DNA of 64,000 nucleotides from positions 372,001-436,000 of the forward strand of contig NZ_JAGYPF010000003.1 of NCBI RefSeq assembly GCF_018343535.1. The letters are read 5' to 3'. A program made the translations under genes and the position numbers. Every line of letters begins with the position of its first letter. The first letter of the stretch is position 1. Of the stretch, positions 44,049 to 53,340 are shown in pieces. The stretch is from Neobacillus rhizophilus (GTDB lineage Bacteria; Bacillota; Bacilli; Bacillales; Cytobacillaceae). The notes beneath the pieces were generated by a model. The model was not told where the DNA came from and did not search any database. It worked only from the letters and a program-made list of their open reading frames with translations.

Positions 44049-44885
44049 TTATTTGCGATGTGCCCAATGCTCAGGGGTCTTTAATGCGGCCGGCAATTTC
44101 GTGTAACGGTCGCCCTTTGTTGCGTTCACTTGTGCCTGCGTAAGAAAGATACTCCCTGAAAGATTTGCCCCACATAAGTCTGCGTCCCTTAAATCAGCGC
44201 CGATAAAGTCGACTGCTCTTAGGTCCGCTTCCCGTAGGTCCGCCGCAATCAACAAAGCACCCCTTAAATTTGCTCCTCTTAGGTCGGAGCCTCTTAATCT
44301 AGCCCCAATCAAGTCACTGCCTTTGCGGATTTTGTTGCTATTTTTTCCAGGTGAAATCTTTGCGCGGACTAGTTCACTGGTACGTAAAAATAACTTATTT
44401 ACCTTTGACCGGTGTGATGGTACATCAAGATTCAAGATTTCCTTCGTGGTTAAATTGGTCAAGCTTTCTGTTTCTTCAAAAGCCTCATGCAGTTCATGAT
44501 GAATGGCTTTCGTTTCTTCATAACTCATTGCCTCATTTAAGTAATAAAGCATTTCGTGAAGCTGCTGCATGATTGGAAATACATTAAACATTTCCTTAGC
44601 TGACTCCTGGTTCTCGCGCCAATCTCTTCCCCCATATGTATTTTGGGAAACCTTTTGGCCAGCCCCAAAGCATTCATAGGCAGAACAGCCGCGAAATCCT
44701 TTATCTCTAAGATTTTGATGGATCATGCAGCGGAAATCGGATTGCAGGTTCTTGCAAGGAGTTCCGCTATCTTTATCAAACGCAAAATCGGCCGACTTGG
44801 CATAAGGCAGCGCCACACAACATAAAGCAAAACAATTTTCACAGTCGGCCTTTAAATTTTTTAAAATAACACTCTGATTAGGCAA
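44049..44885 (-). CDS. Pentapeptide repeat protein with N-terminal Cys-rich domain
   Basis: 278 residues in three parts. Residues 1-75 hold a cysteine cluster (DCENCFALCCVALP, GTPCKNLQSDFRCMIH, GFRGCSAYECFG) similar in spacing to zinc/iron-chelating YkgJ-type domains. A helical linker follows (about 85-180). Residues 185-245 are regular pentapeptide repeats (DLIGARLRGSDLRGANLRGA...ADLRDADLCGANLSGS). The combination suggests a metal-binding scaffold; function unknown. It starts with TTG 44885 about 10 nt after AAAAGGA. Confidence 0.8.
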   Translation of the reverse strand: MPNQSVILKNLKADCENCFALCCVALPYAKSADFAFDKDSGTPCKNLQSDFRCMIHQNLRDKGFRGCSAYECFGAGQKVSQNTYGGRDWRENQESAKEMFNVFPIMQQLHEMLYYLNEAMSYEETKAIHHELHEAFEETESLTNLTTKEILNLDVPSHRSKVNKLFLRTSELVRAKISPGKNSNKIRKGSDLIGARLRGSDLRGANLRGALLIAADLREADLRAVDFIGADLRDADLCGANLSGSIFLTQAQVNATKGDRYTKLPAALKTPEHWAHRK

Positions 44886-44985
44886 TCCTTACACGTCCTT
44901 TTAAAATAAAAAAATACTATTTCCAATTCGATTATTTTTTCGAAAATTCCTTTGTCAATTAGTAAAAAATATTTAAAACAGCAAA

Positions 44986-45009
44986 ACCCTGCCAGCTTTT
45001 AGCAGGGTA
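44986..45009 (-). terminator. Terminator of the guanine deaminase gene
   Basis: ACCCTGC and GCAGGGT form the stem, followed by TTTTGCTGTTTT on the minus strand, right after the stop at 45019. Confidence 0.8.
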
Positions 45010-45018
45010 ATTATTATT

Positions 45019-46383
45019 TTACCGCACGTGGACCTTTTCCCCTTGGATCCAAACTTCTCGAATATTTTCCGGCCGGGCGAGATACATGATTTTCTGGAAG
45101 ATATCATGCAGTTTCTCCTCTGCATCATAGACTGGCAGCCAGGCCGTCTCTATAGTAGTATCAATGATTTGGACATCCCAAGCAAAGTTTTCCTCGAGGC
45201 GGCCGATTGGCAGGCTTAGGCTATCGCCTCCTCCGGCAGTGGCCAAATAGAATGCTTCATCTATGGTGATACGGGAATTCGGGACTCCTCGTTCTTTAGC
45301 CGGAAGAGCCGGATTCACTCCATCTTCGAGCATCCTTGAGGACATCACTGCTTGTCTTACATTGTCGAACAAACTTGGCGAGAAACCTCCGGAAATATCC
45401 GATCCTAAGCCAATTTCGACCCCTTTTTCCTGAAAGCTGGCGATTGGAATAACGCTATTGGCGAAGTAAGCATTGGAAATAGGACAATGAGCGATTGCCG
45501 TCCCTGTTTCTGCGAATAAACCTGCATCATCGTCACTTAAAAAATTGCAATGCGCCATAACAGACTTTTCACGCAACAAGCCGAAATCATTTAAAGCAAA
45601 GGCATCGTTTTTACCGAAGCGTTCCTGCACATAACCATGGGCCCAATCGCTTTCACTGCAATGCGACTGGACATGCGCATCATACTTAGCCGCCAATTCA
45701 CCTAACCCTTTTAGAGCTTCGTCAGTGCAGCTTGGAATAAAGCGCGGTGTTACGACTGGGTAGACGCCCTGTTTTGCTCGCTTTGCCACTTCTTTCACCG
45801 CTTGGATGAATTCCTCTGTATCCGACAAGGCGGTTGCTGTGTCAGCGTCCCGATAATACTCTGGTGTTTGGTCAGGGTTATCCATTACGACTTTCCCGAC
45901 TAGACCGCGCTGCCCTTTTTCCGCACATATTTCCGCCAGCAGGATGCTCGCCTCTTTATGTACAGTCGCGAAATAAAGGGCCGTTGTTGTGCCGTTTGCA
46001 AGCAAGGTGCTGACGACATCTTGATATACCTTTTTGGCAAAATCCAAATCCGAAAACTTTGCCTCAATTGGAAAGGTGTATGTATTTAACCAATCATAGA
46101 GCGGGATATCTAGCGCCGTTCCAGATTGAGCCCACTGCGGCGCGTGCACGTGCAAATCGACGAAGCCTGGCAGGATGTACTGTCCCTCTGCTAAACGATG
46201 AAAATTTGCTTCGTCTTGATATTCTATTAGCAAAGATTGATAGTCGGTGTCGTCTGGGGAGACGACTTTTTCTATTACTCCGGCTGCGTTAATGCAGAAC
46301 AGATGGTCTTTTTGAATTTGTACTTCTTTTGGGGATTTGCTTGAGAACGCGGTCCCTTGGAAAATTTGCGAATATTTCTTCAT
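45019..46383 (-). CDS. guaD: Guanine deaminase (amidohydrolase type)
   Basis: 454 residues. Zn site LPGFVDLHVHAPQW (HxH), VQSHCSESDWAHG (His), MAHCNFLSDDD (His) and GLGSDISGG (Asp) fit the guanine deaminase branch of amidohydrolases; PRFIPSCTDEAL and YDWLNTYTFPIEAKF are typical of it. Converts guanine to xanthine and ammonia in the cytosol. This is not the small B. subtilis GuaD (cytidine deaminase-like) family but the mammalian/E. coli type. RBS AAAGGTGG before ATG 46383. No purine riboswitch is visible upstream. Confidence 0.92.
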   Translation of the reverse strand: MKKYSQIFQGTAFSSKSPKEVQIQKDHLFCINAAGVIEKVVSPDDTDYQSLLIEYQDEANFHRLAEGQYILPGFVDLHVHAPQWAQSGTALDIPLYDWLNTYTFPIEAKFSDLDFAKKVYQDVVSTLLANGTTTALYFATVHKEASILLAEICAEKGQRGLVGKVVMDNPDQTPEYYRDADTATALSDTEEFIQAVKEVAKRAKQGVYPVVTPRFIPSCTDEALKGLGELAAKYDAHVQSHCSESDWAHGYVQERFGKNDAFALNDFGLLREKSVMAHCNFLSDDDAGLFAETGTAIAHCPISNAYFANSVIPIASFQEKGVEIGLGSDISGGFSPSLFDNVRQAVMSSRMLEDGVNPALPAKERGVPNSRITIDEAFYLATAGGGDSLSLPIGRLEENFAWDVQIIDTTIETAWLPVYDAEEKLHDIFQKIMYLARPENIREVWIQGEKVHVR

Positions 46384-46493
46384 GTTAGTCCACCTTTTTA
46401 TTTATTACATAGATTCAACTGGTTTAGAAACTAGCATAATCATCAAAAAATTGCAAAGAATACATGTAAATATGTATCAAGGGGAACAAGGTG

Positions 46494-48071
46494 ATGAAAT
46501 TTTTAGGGAATGGGAAAAAGAAATTTGATTTTCCGAGTAAACAATTGAATGAATCGCTCGATACGTTACCGGAAATTCCTCTTGAACCGGAATTAAATAA
46601 AAATATCCAAATACTAAAATCAGCCTATAAAGATTGCTCTGATGTGGTATTTCGAGAATTTATTATCAGTAGCAATATTAATGCTCTTCTTCTTTACATA
46701 GATGGTCTATCGAATACTGAAGAGATCGACCAACATGTACTTAAGCCGCTTATTCAGATGAAAAGCTATGATCTAGGTGCAATATTTGAGAACACAAAAA
46801 AGGAAATATCGGTTTCTGATGTCAAAGAAATCTACGCGATTACTGATATTTTTAAACAAATTTCAATTGGTAACCCGATTATTCTGATTGATAAACAAAC
46901 GAGGGGAATATCGATTGGGCTGCCGAAGTGGGAAAAACGCAGTATTAAGGAGCCAGACGCGGAATCAGTCATTCGTGGCCCTAGGGAAGGTTTTATTGAA
47001 ACATTAAGAGTAAATACCTCCCTTTTACGCAGAAAAATTCGTCATCCGTTATTAAAAATGAAACAAATTGATATTGGCCGCTACACGGAAACACAAGTCA
47101 TCGTTGCCTATATCGAAGGAGTCGCAAACAGCTTTTTAGTTGATGAGGTTACCAGCAGATTAAAGCGAATAAAGATTGATGGGATTTTAGAAAGTGGGTA
47201 TATCGAGGAAATGATTCAAGATTATCCATTTTCTCCATTTCCGCAAGTTTTAACAACTGAACGGCCGGATGTAGCCTCAGCCAGCCTTTTGGAAGGGCGT
47301 GTAGTCATTTTGATTGACGGTACCCCTATTACGCTTATTGCTCCTTGTACATTTGCAAGTCTCCTGCAGGCACCCGAAGATTACTATAATCATTTTTATA
47401 TCAGTACATTTATCCGCTGGCTGCGCTATTTATTCTTTTTTATCGCTTTACTTGCGCCCTCAGCGTATGTGGCAATTTTAACATTTCATCAAGAAATGCT
47501 TCCAACCTCACTGCTCTTAACGATCGCTGAAAGCCGTGAACAAATTCCTTTTCCGGCATTGGTTGAAGCGTTTATCATGGAAATCACGTTTGAGGCACTG
47601 AGGGAAGCAGGTGTGAGATTGCCAAAACAAGTGGGAGCTGCTGTTAGTATCGTCGGAGCCCTGGTCATTGGACAAGCCGCGACTGCGGCGGGGCTGGTCT
47701 CCTCACCGATGGTTATGGTGGTCGCCATTACAGGAGTCGCATCGTTCTTAATGCCAAGATATGCGACCGGCATCTCGATTCGAATCCTGCGCTTCCCGAT
47801 CATGATTTTATCAGGTGTGTTAGGCTTATTAGGCGTTATGCTGGGAATTACCGCTATTGTCGCACATTTGTGTACCCTAAAATCCTTTGGTGTGCCCTAT
47901 TTCAATTCGACGGCTCCGCTTAAAATTCACAATTTGAAGGATGTCCTTATTCGGGCTCCGTGGTGGGCCATGGATACTCGTCCCGACTTTTTTTCACAAG
48001 ATACTAGTTACTTAAGGCGTGAGTCCAGTACCCAAAAGCCTGGTCCCAGCAAAGGTGGCGACGGAAGTTGA
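46494..48071 (+). CDS. Spore germination receptor subunit A (GerA family)
   Basis: 525 residues. The soluble N-terminal domain carries DVVFREFIISSNINALLLYIDGL, EPDAESVIRGPREGFIETLRVNTSLLRRKI and VEGRVVILIDGTP-like LEGRVVILIDGTPITLIAP. The C-terminal half has about five TM helices (FIRWLRYLFFFIALLAPSAYVAIL onward) and AVSIVGALVIGQAATAAGLVSSPMVMVVAITGVASFL, all GerAA/GerBA features. Inner spore membrane receptor for nutrient germinants, acting with the B and C subunits encoded downstream. ATG 46494 follows AAGGGGAACAAGG. Confidence 0.94.
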   Translation: MKFLGNGKKKFDFPSKQLNESLDTLPEIPLEPELNKNIQILKSAYKDCSDVVFREFIISSNINALLLYIDGLSNTEEIDQHVLKPLIQMKSYDLGAIFENTKKEISVSDVKEIYAITDIFKQISIGNPIILIDKQTRGISIGLPKWEKRSIKEPDAESVIRGPREGFIETLRVNTSLLRRKIRHPLLKMKQIDIGRYTETQVIVAYIEGVANSFLVDEVTSRLKRIKIDGILESGYIEEMIQDYPFSPFPQVLTTERPDVASASLLEGRVVILIDGTPITLIAPCTFASLLQAPEDYYNHFYISTFIRWLRYLFFFIALLAPSAYVAILTFHQEMLPTSLLLTIAESREQIPFPALVEAFIMEITFEALREAGVRLPKQVGAAVSIVGALVIGQAATAAGLVSSPMVMVVAITGVASFLMPRYATGISIRILRFPIMILSGVLGLLGVMLGITAIVAHLCTLKSFGVPYFNSTAPLKIHNLKDVLIRAPWWAMDTRPDFFSQDTSYLRRESSTQKPGPSKGGDGS

Positions 48072-49246
48072 GTTGTTTGATTCGATCTGTAAAGAAAACT
48101 TTTACTTTAATCCTGCTTGTTTGCTTAACCTCCATTTTCCTAACAGGATGCTGGGACCGAGCTGAGGTAAATGATTTAGCACTCATTTTGGCAGCAGGTA
48201 TAGATAAAGGCAAAAAAAATAATATCGAACTCTCAGCTCAAATATTTATTCCAAAGCCATCACAAAGCGGACAACAATCTGAAATGTCCGCCGGGGGCAG
48301 CAGCGGACAGTCTTTTGTGAGATCAGCTGAGGGAGAAACCATTGCGGATGCGATGGCACGACTCCAGGAAGAACTTACGAGAGAAATTTTTTGGGGGCAA
48401 AACGAGGTGCTCATTATTGGCGAAAAATTAGCAAAAGAAGGAATAATCGACCAAATTGATTTTTGGATGCGACACTCTGAACCTCGCATCCGTGCTGACG
48501 TGTTTGTTTCAAAAGGAAGGTCAAAGACTGTTTTGAAGGCAATGCCTGAATTAGAAAATGACACCTCAAAACAACTTCGCAAAATCGTCAAAACACATAT
48601 AGGAGTGAAAGTAACGGCGAAGGATTTGTCGCAGATGCTATCAGGTGAATCCGATGCCGCCGTCCTCCCTTGGGTGGAATACCTTGACCCATCAATGATG
48701 GATTCAAAAAAGGCCATTCCCATTATCAATGGGGCAGCTATTTTTAAGAAAGGAAAAATGGTAGGAAGATTAGATGATAAAAAAACAAGAGGGATTCTTT
48801 GGCCAAGGAATGAGATTAAATCAGGTGTAATTACGATTTCTTTTAAAAACGAAAAAGGCTACATCTCCTTAAAACTATTACAAAGCCATAATGAATTGAT
48901 CCCTTCTTTAAAAAATGGCAAATGGAGCATGCACATTAAAACAAGTGCAGACATGGAAGTCATTCAAAATACAACAAAACGAAACTTATTCAATCCAAAG
49001 GTCATAAAAGAAGCTCAGCAAAAGATTGAATTTGAAATTGAACAAAGAGAACGGTTAGCATTTTCGGAAGTACAGAAAAAGTTAAATGCGGATATATTTG
49101 GGTTTGCTGATGAATTTGAGAGAAAATATCCACAAGAATGGAAACAAAAGAAGGCTGAGTGGAATGAAATTTTCCCGCAGGTAGCCGTTACTTTTGACAC
49201 GAAGGTAACGATCAAAAGAACCGGTTTAGGAACTGAAAAACAATAG
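48068..49246 (+). CDS. Ger(x)C family spore germination lipoprotein
   Basis: 392 residues. Lipoprotein signal FTLILLVCLTSIFLTGC followed by WDRAEVNDLALILAAGIDKG, the canonical GerC start. Further blocks are RLQEELTREIFWGQNEVLIIGEKLA, IDFWMRHSEPRIRADVFVSKG and the C-terminal LNADIFGFADEFERKYPQEWK. Lipoprotein subunit of the germinant receptor. TTG 48068 overlaps the A-subunit stop and has AAAGGTGG 9 nt upstream; TTG 48077 is an alternative. Confidence 0.94.
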   Translation: MSCLIRSVKKTFTLILLVCLTSIFLTGCWDRAEVNDLALILAAGIDKGKKNNIELSAQIFIPKPSQSGQQSEMSAGGSSGQSFVRSAEGETIADAMARLQEELTREIFWGQNEVLIIGEKLAKEGIIDQIDFWMRHSEPRIRADVFVSKGRSKTVLKAMPELENDTSKQLRKIVKTHIGVKVTAKDLSQMLSGESDAAVLPWVEYLDPSMMDSKKAIPIINGAAIFKKGKMVGRLDDKKTRGILWPRNEIKSGVITISFKNEKGYISLKLLQSHNELIPSLKNGKWSMHIKTSADMEVIQNTTKRNLFNPKVIKEAQQKIEFEIEQRERLAFSEVQKKLNADIFGFADEFERKYPQEWKQKKAEWNEIFPQVAVTFDTKVTIKRTGLGTEKQ

Positions 49247-49258
49247 AGGTGAAAAACG

Positions 49259-49480
49259 ATGAAGACTGGAGGGATATTAGGGGTAACAGTTATACTTGTG
49301 CTTATCTTTTTGTCACAATGGCCTAAGTTGAGAAAAAATGAAAGAAAGGTAAAAATGGCTTTTTTTTCGTTAATGGTGGCGAACTGGGTCCTAGCTGTTT
49401 TACTTGTCCTCTTTCCAGAAATGCCGGGACCTGGACAATTCATTGATTTCCTTTATAAGTCCTTCAAACCGTTTTGGTAA
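49259..49480 (+). CDS. Small two-TM protein in the ger operon
   Basis: 73 residues with two hydrophobic helices (GGILGVTVILVLIFLSQW; MAFFSLMVANWVLAVLLVLF) joined by a basic loop (PKLRKNERKVK). The spacing of 12 bp to the C gene and 36 bp to the B gene, plus its own AGAGGTG site, place it inside the operon. Small extra membrane proteins (D-subunit-like) accompany some Bacillus ger operons and can modulate the receptor; that role is inferred from position. Confidence 0.8.
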   Translation: MKTGGILGVTVILVLIFLSQWPKLRKNERKVKMAFFSLMVANWVLAVLLVLFPEMPGPGQFIDFLYKSFKPFW

Positions 49481-49516
49481 ATAAATAGACTCCTTTTAGA
49501 AAAGGAATGAACAAAC

Positions 49517-50617
49517 ATGATAGAAAAAGGTAGAATTTCTCACTTAGAACTAGCCCTTATAATGTATGCAATGGTTGTTGCAACAGCCATTCTATACATC
49601 CCATATGTCACCGCACAGCATGCAAAACGTGATTTATGGCTGTCACCCATTTGGGGTTCATTGAGCGGCTTTCTCATCGTCTTGATTATTGTCAAGCTTT
49701 CAAAGCTTTTTCCAGGGAAAACTCTCATTGAATATTGTGATCTTATTCTTGGCCGGGCCTTTGGAAAGATCATTGCGTTCATTTACTTGTTCTTTCTATT
49801 ACATGATACGGCAATCGCTTTTAGAGAATACGGTGAGTTCATTGAAAGTGCCTTTTTACATAAAACGCCGATGATTTTTGTGACAGCCAGTATTGCCCTT
49901 TCCTGCGCAATTGCTGTTCATGGCGGCATTGAAACGATTGGACGATGTGCGATAATTTTTTTACCAATTGTATTAGCCCTTTATATATTGATTTATGTCT
50001 TTCTAATTCCCGATTTGAATGTGAAAAATATTTTACCGATCATGCAAGAAGGGGTAATGCCGTCTATCCAAGGTTCTCTTGCACCACATGCCTGGTTAAG
50101 TCAATTTTCATTGATGTCGTTCCTGCTTCCGTTTTTAACGAAACAACAAAAGGTCATGAAATGGGGAATGTTTTCTGTCATTGCCAGTGTCTTGACGATG
50201 GTTTTCATTAATCTTGGAAATCTTTTTTTATTCGGCGGAATTATCATCAATCTTCAATTTCCAGTGTTTGAGGCAGCCAGATTCATTAGTATCGGTTCTT
50301 TTTTTGAACATATTGAATCGATTGTGATTGCCATATGGGTACTTGGCGGTTTCGTTCAGTTGTCCGCCTTTTTTTATATGCTCGTTCTTGGTACTTCCCA
50401 ATGGCTGACATTGCCTAGTTATAAACCATTTGTTTTGCCAATTGGTTTTTTAATTATTCTATTTTCAATCTGGTCCGTCCGGTCGTTTGAGGACATGATT
50501 CGGGGGATGGGTACAACCGTCCCTTATTATTTCCTAACGGTTCAGCTGCTGATTCCCATTTTCCTTTTGTGTGTTGCAGTCATACGCAGGAAAAGTGTGA
50601 AATCGGGCTTGAGCTAA
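49517..50617 (+). CDS. Spore germination receptor subunit B (GerAB/APC family permease)
   Basis: 366 residues, about ten TM helices. ISHLELALIMYAMVVATAILYIPY, AKRDLWLSPIWGSLSGFLIVLI, LFPGKTLIEYCDLILGRAFGKI, VHGGIETIGRCAIIFLPIVLAL and FPVFEAARFISIGSFFEHIESIVIAIWVLGGF are GerAB family blocks (amino acid/polyamine/organocation superfamily). Likely the germinant-binding membrane subunit. The gene order A-C-small-B differs from gerAA-AB-AC of B. subtilis. Confidence 0.94.
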   Translation: MIEKGRISHLELALIMYAMVVATAILYIPYVTAQHAKRDLWLSPIWGSLSGFLIVLIIVKLSKLFPGKTLIEYCDLILGRAFGKIIAFIYLFFLLHDTAIAFREYGEFIESAFLHKTPMIFVTASIALSCAIAVHGGIETIGRCAIIFLPIVLALYILIYVFLIPDLNVKNILPIMQEGVMPSIQGSLAPHAWLSQFSLMSFLLPFLTKQQKVMKWGMFSVIASVLTMVFINLGNLFLFGGIIINLQFPVFEAARFISIGSFFEHIESIVIAIWVLGGFVQLSAFFYMLVLGTSQWLTLPSYKPFVLPIGFLIILFSIWSVRSFEDMIRGMGTTVPYYFLTVQLLIPIFLLCVAVIRRKSVKSGLS

Positions 50618-50635
50618 TTTATTACAGAAGCTATA

Positions 50636-51135
50636 TGTTACCAGTTCGCTTATTTTTTCAAGTGTTGGGGCTCATAGAATGGCTATATACTACCGGTTCG
50701 CTTATTTTTTCGCGCGTTGGGGCTCATAGAATGGCTATATGTTACCGGTTCGCTTATTCTTTCGCTCGTTGGGGCTCATAGACAGGCTATATGCTACCGG
50801 TTCGCTCATTTTTTCGCTCGTTGGGGCTCATAGAATGGCTATATGCTACCGGTTCGCTTATTCTTTCGCGCGTTGGGGCTCATAGACAGGCTATATGCTA
50901 CCGGTTCGCTCATTTTTTCGCGCGTTGGGGCTCATAGAATGCTATATGCTACCGGTTCGCTCACTTTTTCAAGTATTTGGGCTCATAGATAGGCTATATG
51001 GGGCCGGTTCGCTCATTTTTTCAAGTATTGGGGCTCATAGATAGGCTATATGCTACCGGTTCGCTTATTTTTTCGCGCGTTGGGGCTCATAGAATGGCTC
51101 TATGCTACCGAACCGCTCATTTTTTCGATTATAGG
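50636..51135. repeat. Tandem array 3: about 10 units of 52 bp
   Basis: GGTTCGCT-type phrases occur at 50643, 50695, 50747, 50799, 50851, 50903, 50954, 51006, 51058 and 51110: all steps 52 bp except one of 51 caused by a lost G. A unit reads roughly CTCATAGAATGGCTATATG, then CTACCGGTTCGCTT, then ATTTTTTCGCGCGTTGGGG. A short imperfect inverted repeat (ATAG...CTAT) and a T-run are present as in arrays 1 and 2, though the stem is weaker. Convergent gap between the ger operon and lsrB. ORFs running through it are artefacts of the repeat. Confidence 0.95.
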
Positions 51136-51217
51136 GGCGCTTACAACGAGGAAATAAGTTATTCCTTCTTACTTGAATTCGGAAAGCAACAATCTTTAAG
51201 AAAAAAGCCAGCATAAA

Positions 51218-51249
51218 AGAAAACTGCCCCACTCGAAAGGCAGTTTTCT
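51218..51249 (-). terminator. Terminator of the lsrACDB operon
   Basis: AGAAAACTGCC pairs with GGCAGTTTTCT, followed by TTTTATG on the minus strand, just past the lsrB stop. Confidence 0.9.
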
Positions 51250-51264
51250 AACCATATCCCTCAA

Positions 51265-52338
51265 TTAAAAATCATATTTATCAATATTATCCTTCGTAAA
51301 CACAACCCGCTCTGGCAATAAGATAATACCACTGCGATCATCGGTATAATCATAGCCCTGAATGGTATTCGGCTCAATTTTCACATGTCCGATATTCGGC
51401 ACATCAAACTCGTCACCGACCTTTAAGTCCTTGCCTTCAACTGTCATCAGATAGGCAACATAAGCAGCCAGTGCCCCCTGCTTTTTGACATCCCACAGCC
51501 CGAATTGCTTAACCGTGCCGCGCTTCACAAAGTCGCGCATAACGTTTGGTGTCGAGAATCCGGTAATCGCAATTTTGCCTGCTGCGCCAAGGTTCTCTGC
51601 CGCTTGAGCCATCGCTGGCAGCGCAGTAGCATCCGGACAGATAACAGCGTCGATATCAGGATACGTATTAATGATGTTTTGACCAACAGTCAGAGATTTC
51701 TGGGCATCATTTTCGCCAAATTGGGTCGTTACAATCTCCCAGCCTGGGTGCTCAGCTTTAATTTTTGCCTTGGCAGCTTCAACCCATTGGTTTTGGTCTG
51801 TTACCGTCGGGCTAGAGTAAAAGAATGCAACCTTCGCCTTGTCGCCGACCTGATCAGCCGTCATGTCAATTAGCATGCCGCCCAATTGGTCCGGAGTCCC
51901 TTGGTTAATATAGAAGGAACGATGTTTCGGGTTGACGTCGGAGTCCCAGGTTAGGATTTTAACACCGCGGTCCTTCGCACGGTCCAATGCTTGGTTCAAG
52001 CCATCGACCGAGGTGGAAGACACCATTAAAGCCTTGTAGCCCTGGTTAACAAAATTATTAATATACTTAACTTGCCCGGCAACAGAAGCTTCACTTGGTC
52101 CATCATAGGTTAAATCCACACCAAGTTCTTTGGCCATTTCCTTGGCCCCTTCACCGCCGGAGGTAAAAAAGCCGACACCGGTTAATTTAGGGATAAAGGC
52201 AAGCTTCACATTCTTTTTGTCGGTTTTCCCGCCGCCGTCCCCGCCGGACGACTTCTCCCCGCTGCTATTGCAAGCGGCCAGGACCAGCAGTGCCGATAAA
52301 ATAATGGTGAACAGTTTCAGATAACCAGATTTTCTCAT
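51265..52338 (-). CDS. lsrB: Autoinducer-2 binding lipoprotein LsrB
   Basis: 357 residues. Lipoprotein signal with LAAC (Cys23). The mature protein follows E. coli/Salmonella LsrB closely: [82 protein letters not shown] and [18 protein letters not shown]. The six AI-2 contact residues known for Salmonella LsrB have counterparts: Lys51, Asp132, Asp181, Gln182, Pro235 and Ala237. This supports AI-2 (R-THMF form) rather than rhamnose or ribose as ligand. Last gene of lsrACDB. Confidence 0.95.
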   Translation of the reverse strand: MRKSGYLKLFTIILSALLVLAACNSSGEKSSGGDGGGKTDKKNVKLAFIPKLTGVGFFTSGGEGAKEMAKELGVDLTYDGPSEASVAGQVKYINNFVNQGYKALMVSSTSVDGLNQALDRAKDRGVKILTWDSDVNPKHRSFYINQGTPDQLGGMLIDMTADQVGDKAKVAFFYSSPTVTDQNQWVEAAKAKIKAEHPGWEIVTTQFGENDAQKSLTVGQNIINTYPDIDAVICPDATALPAMAQAAENLGAAGKIAITGFSTPNVMRDFVKRGTVKQFGLWDVKKQGALAAYVAYLMTVEGKDLKVGDEFDVPNIGHVKIEPNTIQGYDYTDDRSGIILLPERVVFTKDNIDKYDF

Positions 52339-52353
52339 TACGCTACACTCCTT

Positions 52354-53340
52354 TTAAGGCTCTTTCACTGCAGCCTTTTTAGTATGAAACTTTTTTAAAA
52401 GCCCCCAATTGGTTAAACGGAGTAACACGGCAATGATTAACAAAAATCCAATAACCACACTTGTTTCTTGGCTGGTCATACTCATCATCTGTAAGCCATA
52501 CTGCATCATCCCAATTACAATACTGGCAATTCCTGTACCGACCACTGTTCCTTTGCCCCCTGTAATGCTCGTTCCCCCCAAAACAACCGCCGTAATGACC
52601 GGCAGCACAGCTTCCGTTCCAAGGTCTGACCTGGCGGAGCTAAAGTAGGATGTCAGAATTAGCCCACTCACACCACCTCCCAAACCGGCTATGATATAAG
52701 ACCAAATTATGATTGATTTCACTCGAATCCCGCTGTAACGGGCTGACTTAGGATTGATTCCCACCAGAAAAACCTGCCGGCCAAACCTAGTAAGATTTAA
52801 CATCACCGCAAAGAAAATCATAATTCCAAAGAAAAACAAAATTGGATTCGGCAGCCCGAAAGTTTCACCATTGGCCAATTGTACAAACGCATCTGGAAAG
52901 CCGCTGATCCCTTCATAGCCGGAAGCACTGCTGCCGCCGGAAATGACCAAAGCAATCCCGGAAAAAAGAAACATCGTCCCAAGCGTCACCACTAATGGCT
53001 GGACATTCGTAGTCGCTACGACCGTCCCGTTAACCGCCCCTGCACAGGCACTAATCAAAAGCGCAATCAGCACGGCCAGCCAAACGTTGAGCCCATTCAT
53101 CCAAAGAACTCCAATAATAATGGAAGTCAGGCCAATCGTGGAACCCACCGAAACATCGATTCCCCCTGTAATAATCACGTAGGTCATCGGAATCGCGGCT
53201 AGTCCAATGTAGACATAGTCATTCATGCTAAAAATCAAGTTTGTCAAATTTAAAAAGTCGGGGTTCATCAATCCAAAGAAAATGAGTTCAAGGATGAGAA
53301 AAATGACAAGTGCGCCCTCCCATCTAAAGAGTAGCTTCAT
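52354..53340 (-). CDS. lsrD: AI-2 ABC transporter permease LsrD
   Basis: 328 residues, about nine or ten TM helices. YVYIGLAAIPMTYVIITGGIDVSVGSTIGLTSI is the branched sugar-type permease signature, with VLGGTSITGGKGTVVGTG in the later loop. It follows lsrC with a 17-bp overlap and precedes lsrB by 15 bp. LsrD rather than LsrC by gene order and by the MNPDFLNLTNLIF N-terminus. Confidence 0.9.
   Translation of the reverse strand: MKLLFRWEGALVIFLILELIFFGLMNPDFLNLTNLIFSMNDYVYIGLAAIPMTYVIITGGIDVSVGSTIGLTSIIIGVLWMNGLNVWLAVLIALLISACAGAVNGTVVATTNVQPLVVTLGTMFLFSGIALVISGGSSASGYEGISGFPDAFVQLANGETFGLPNPILFFFGIMIFFAVMLNLTRFGRQVFLVGINPKSARYSGIRVKSIIIWSYIIAGLGGGVSGLILTSYFSSARSDLGTEAVLPVITAVVLGGTSITGGKGTVVGTGIASIVIGMMQYGLQMMSMTSQETSVVIGFLLIIAVLLRLTNWGLLKKFHTKKAAVKEP

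Noticed and set aside
46384-46493. Purine riboswitch or strong sigma-G promoter between guaD and the ger operon
   Set aside because: No purine aptamer core is visible. A CATAATC element exists, but the matching -35 is poor, so no promoter was called.
50569-51216. Two plus-strand frames of about 70 codons in array 3
   Set aside because: Repeat-derived, with internal repetition of the same peptide phrase; no independent start signal.
51265-52338. Rhamnose or ribose binding protein instead of LsrB
   Set aside because: The AI-2 contact residues, the C-terminal [18 protein letters not shown] block and linkage to lsrK/lsrF favour LsrB.
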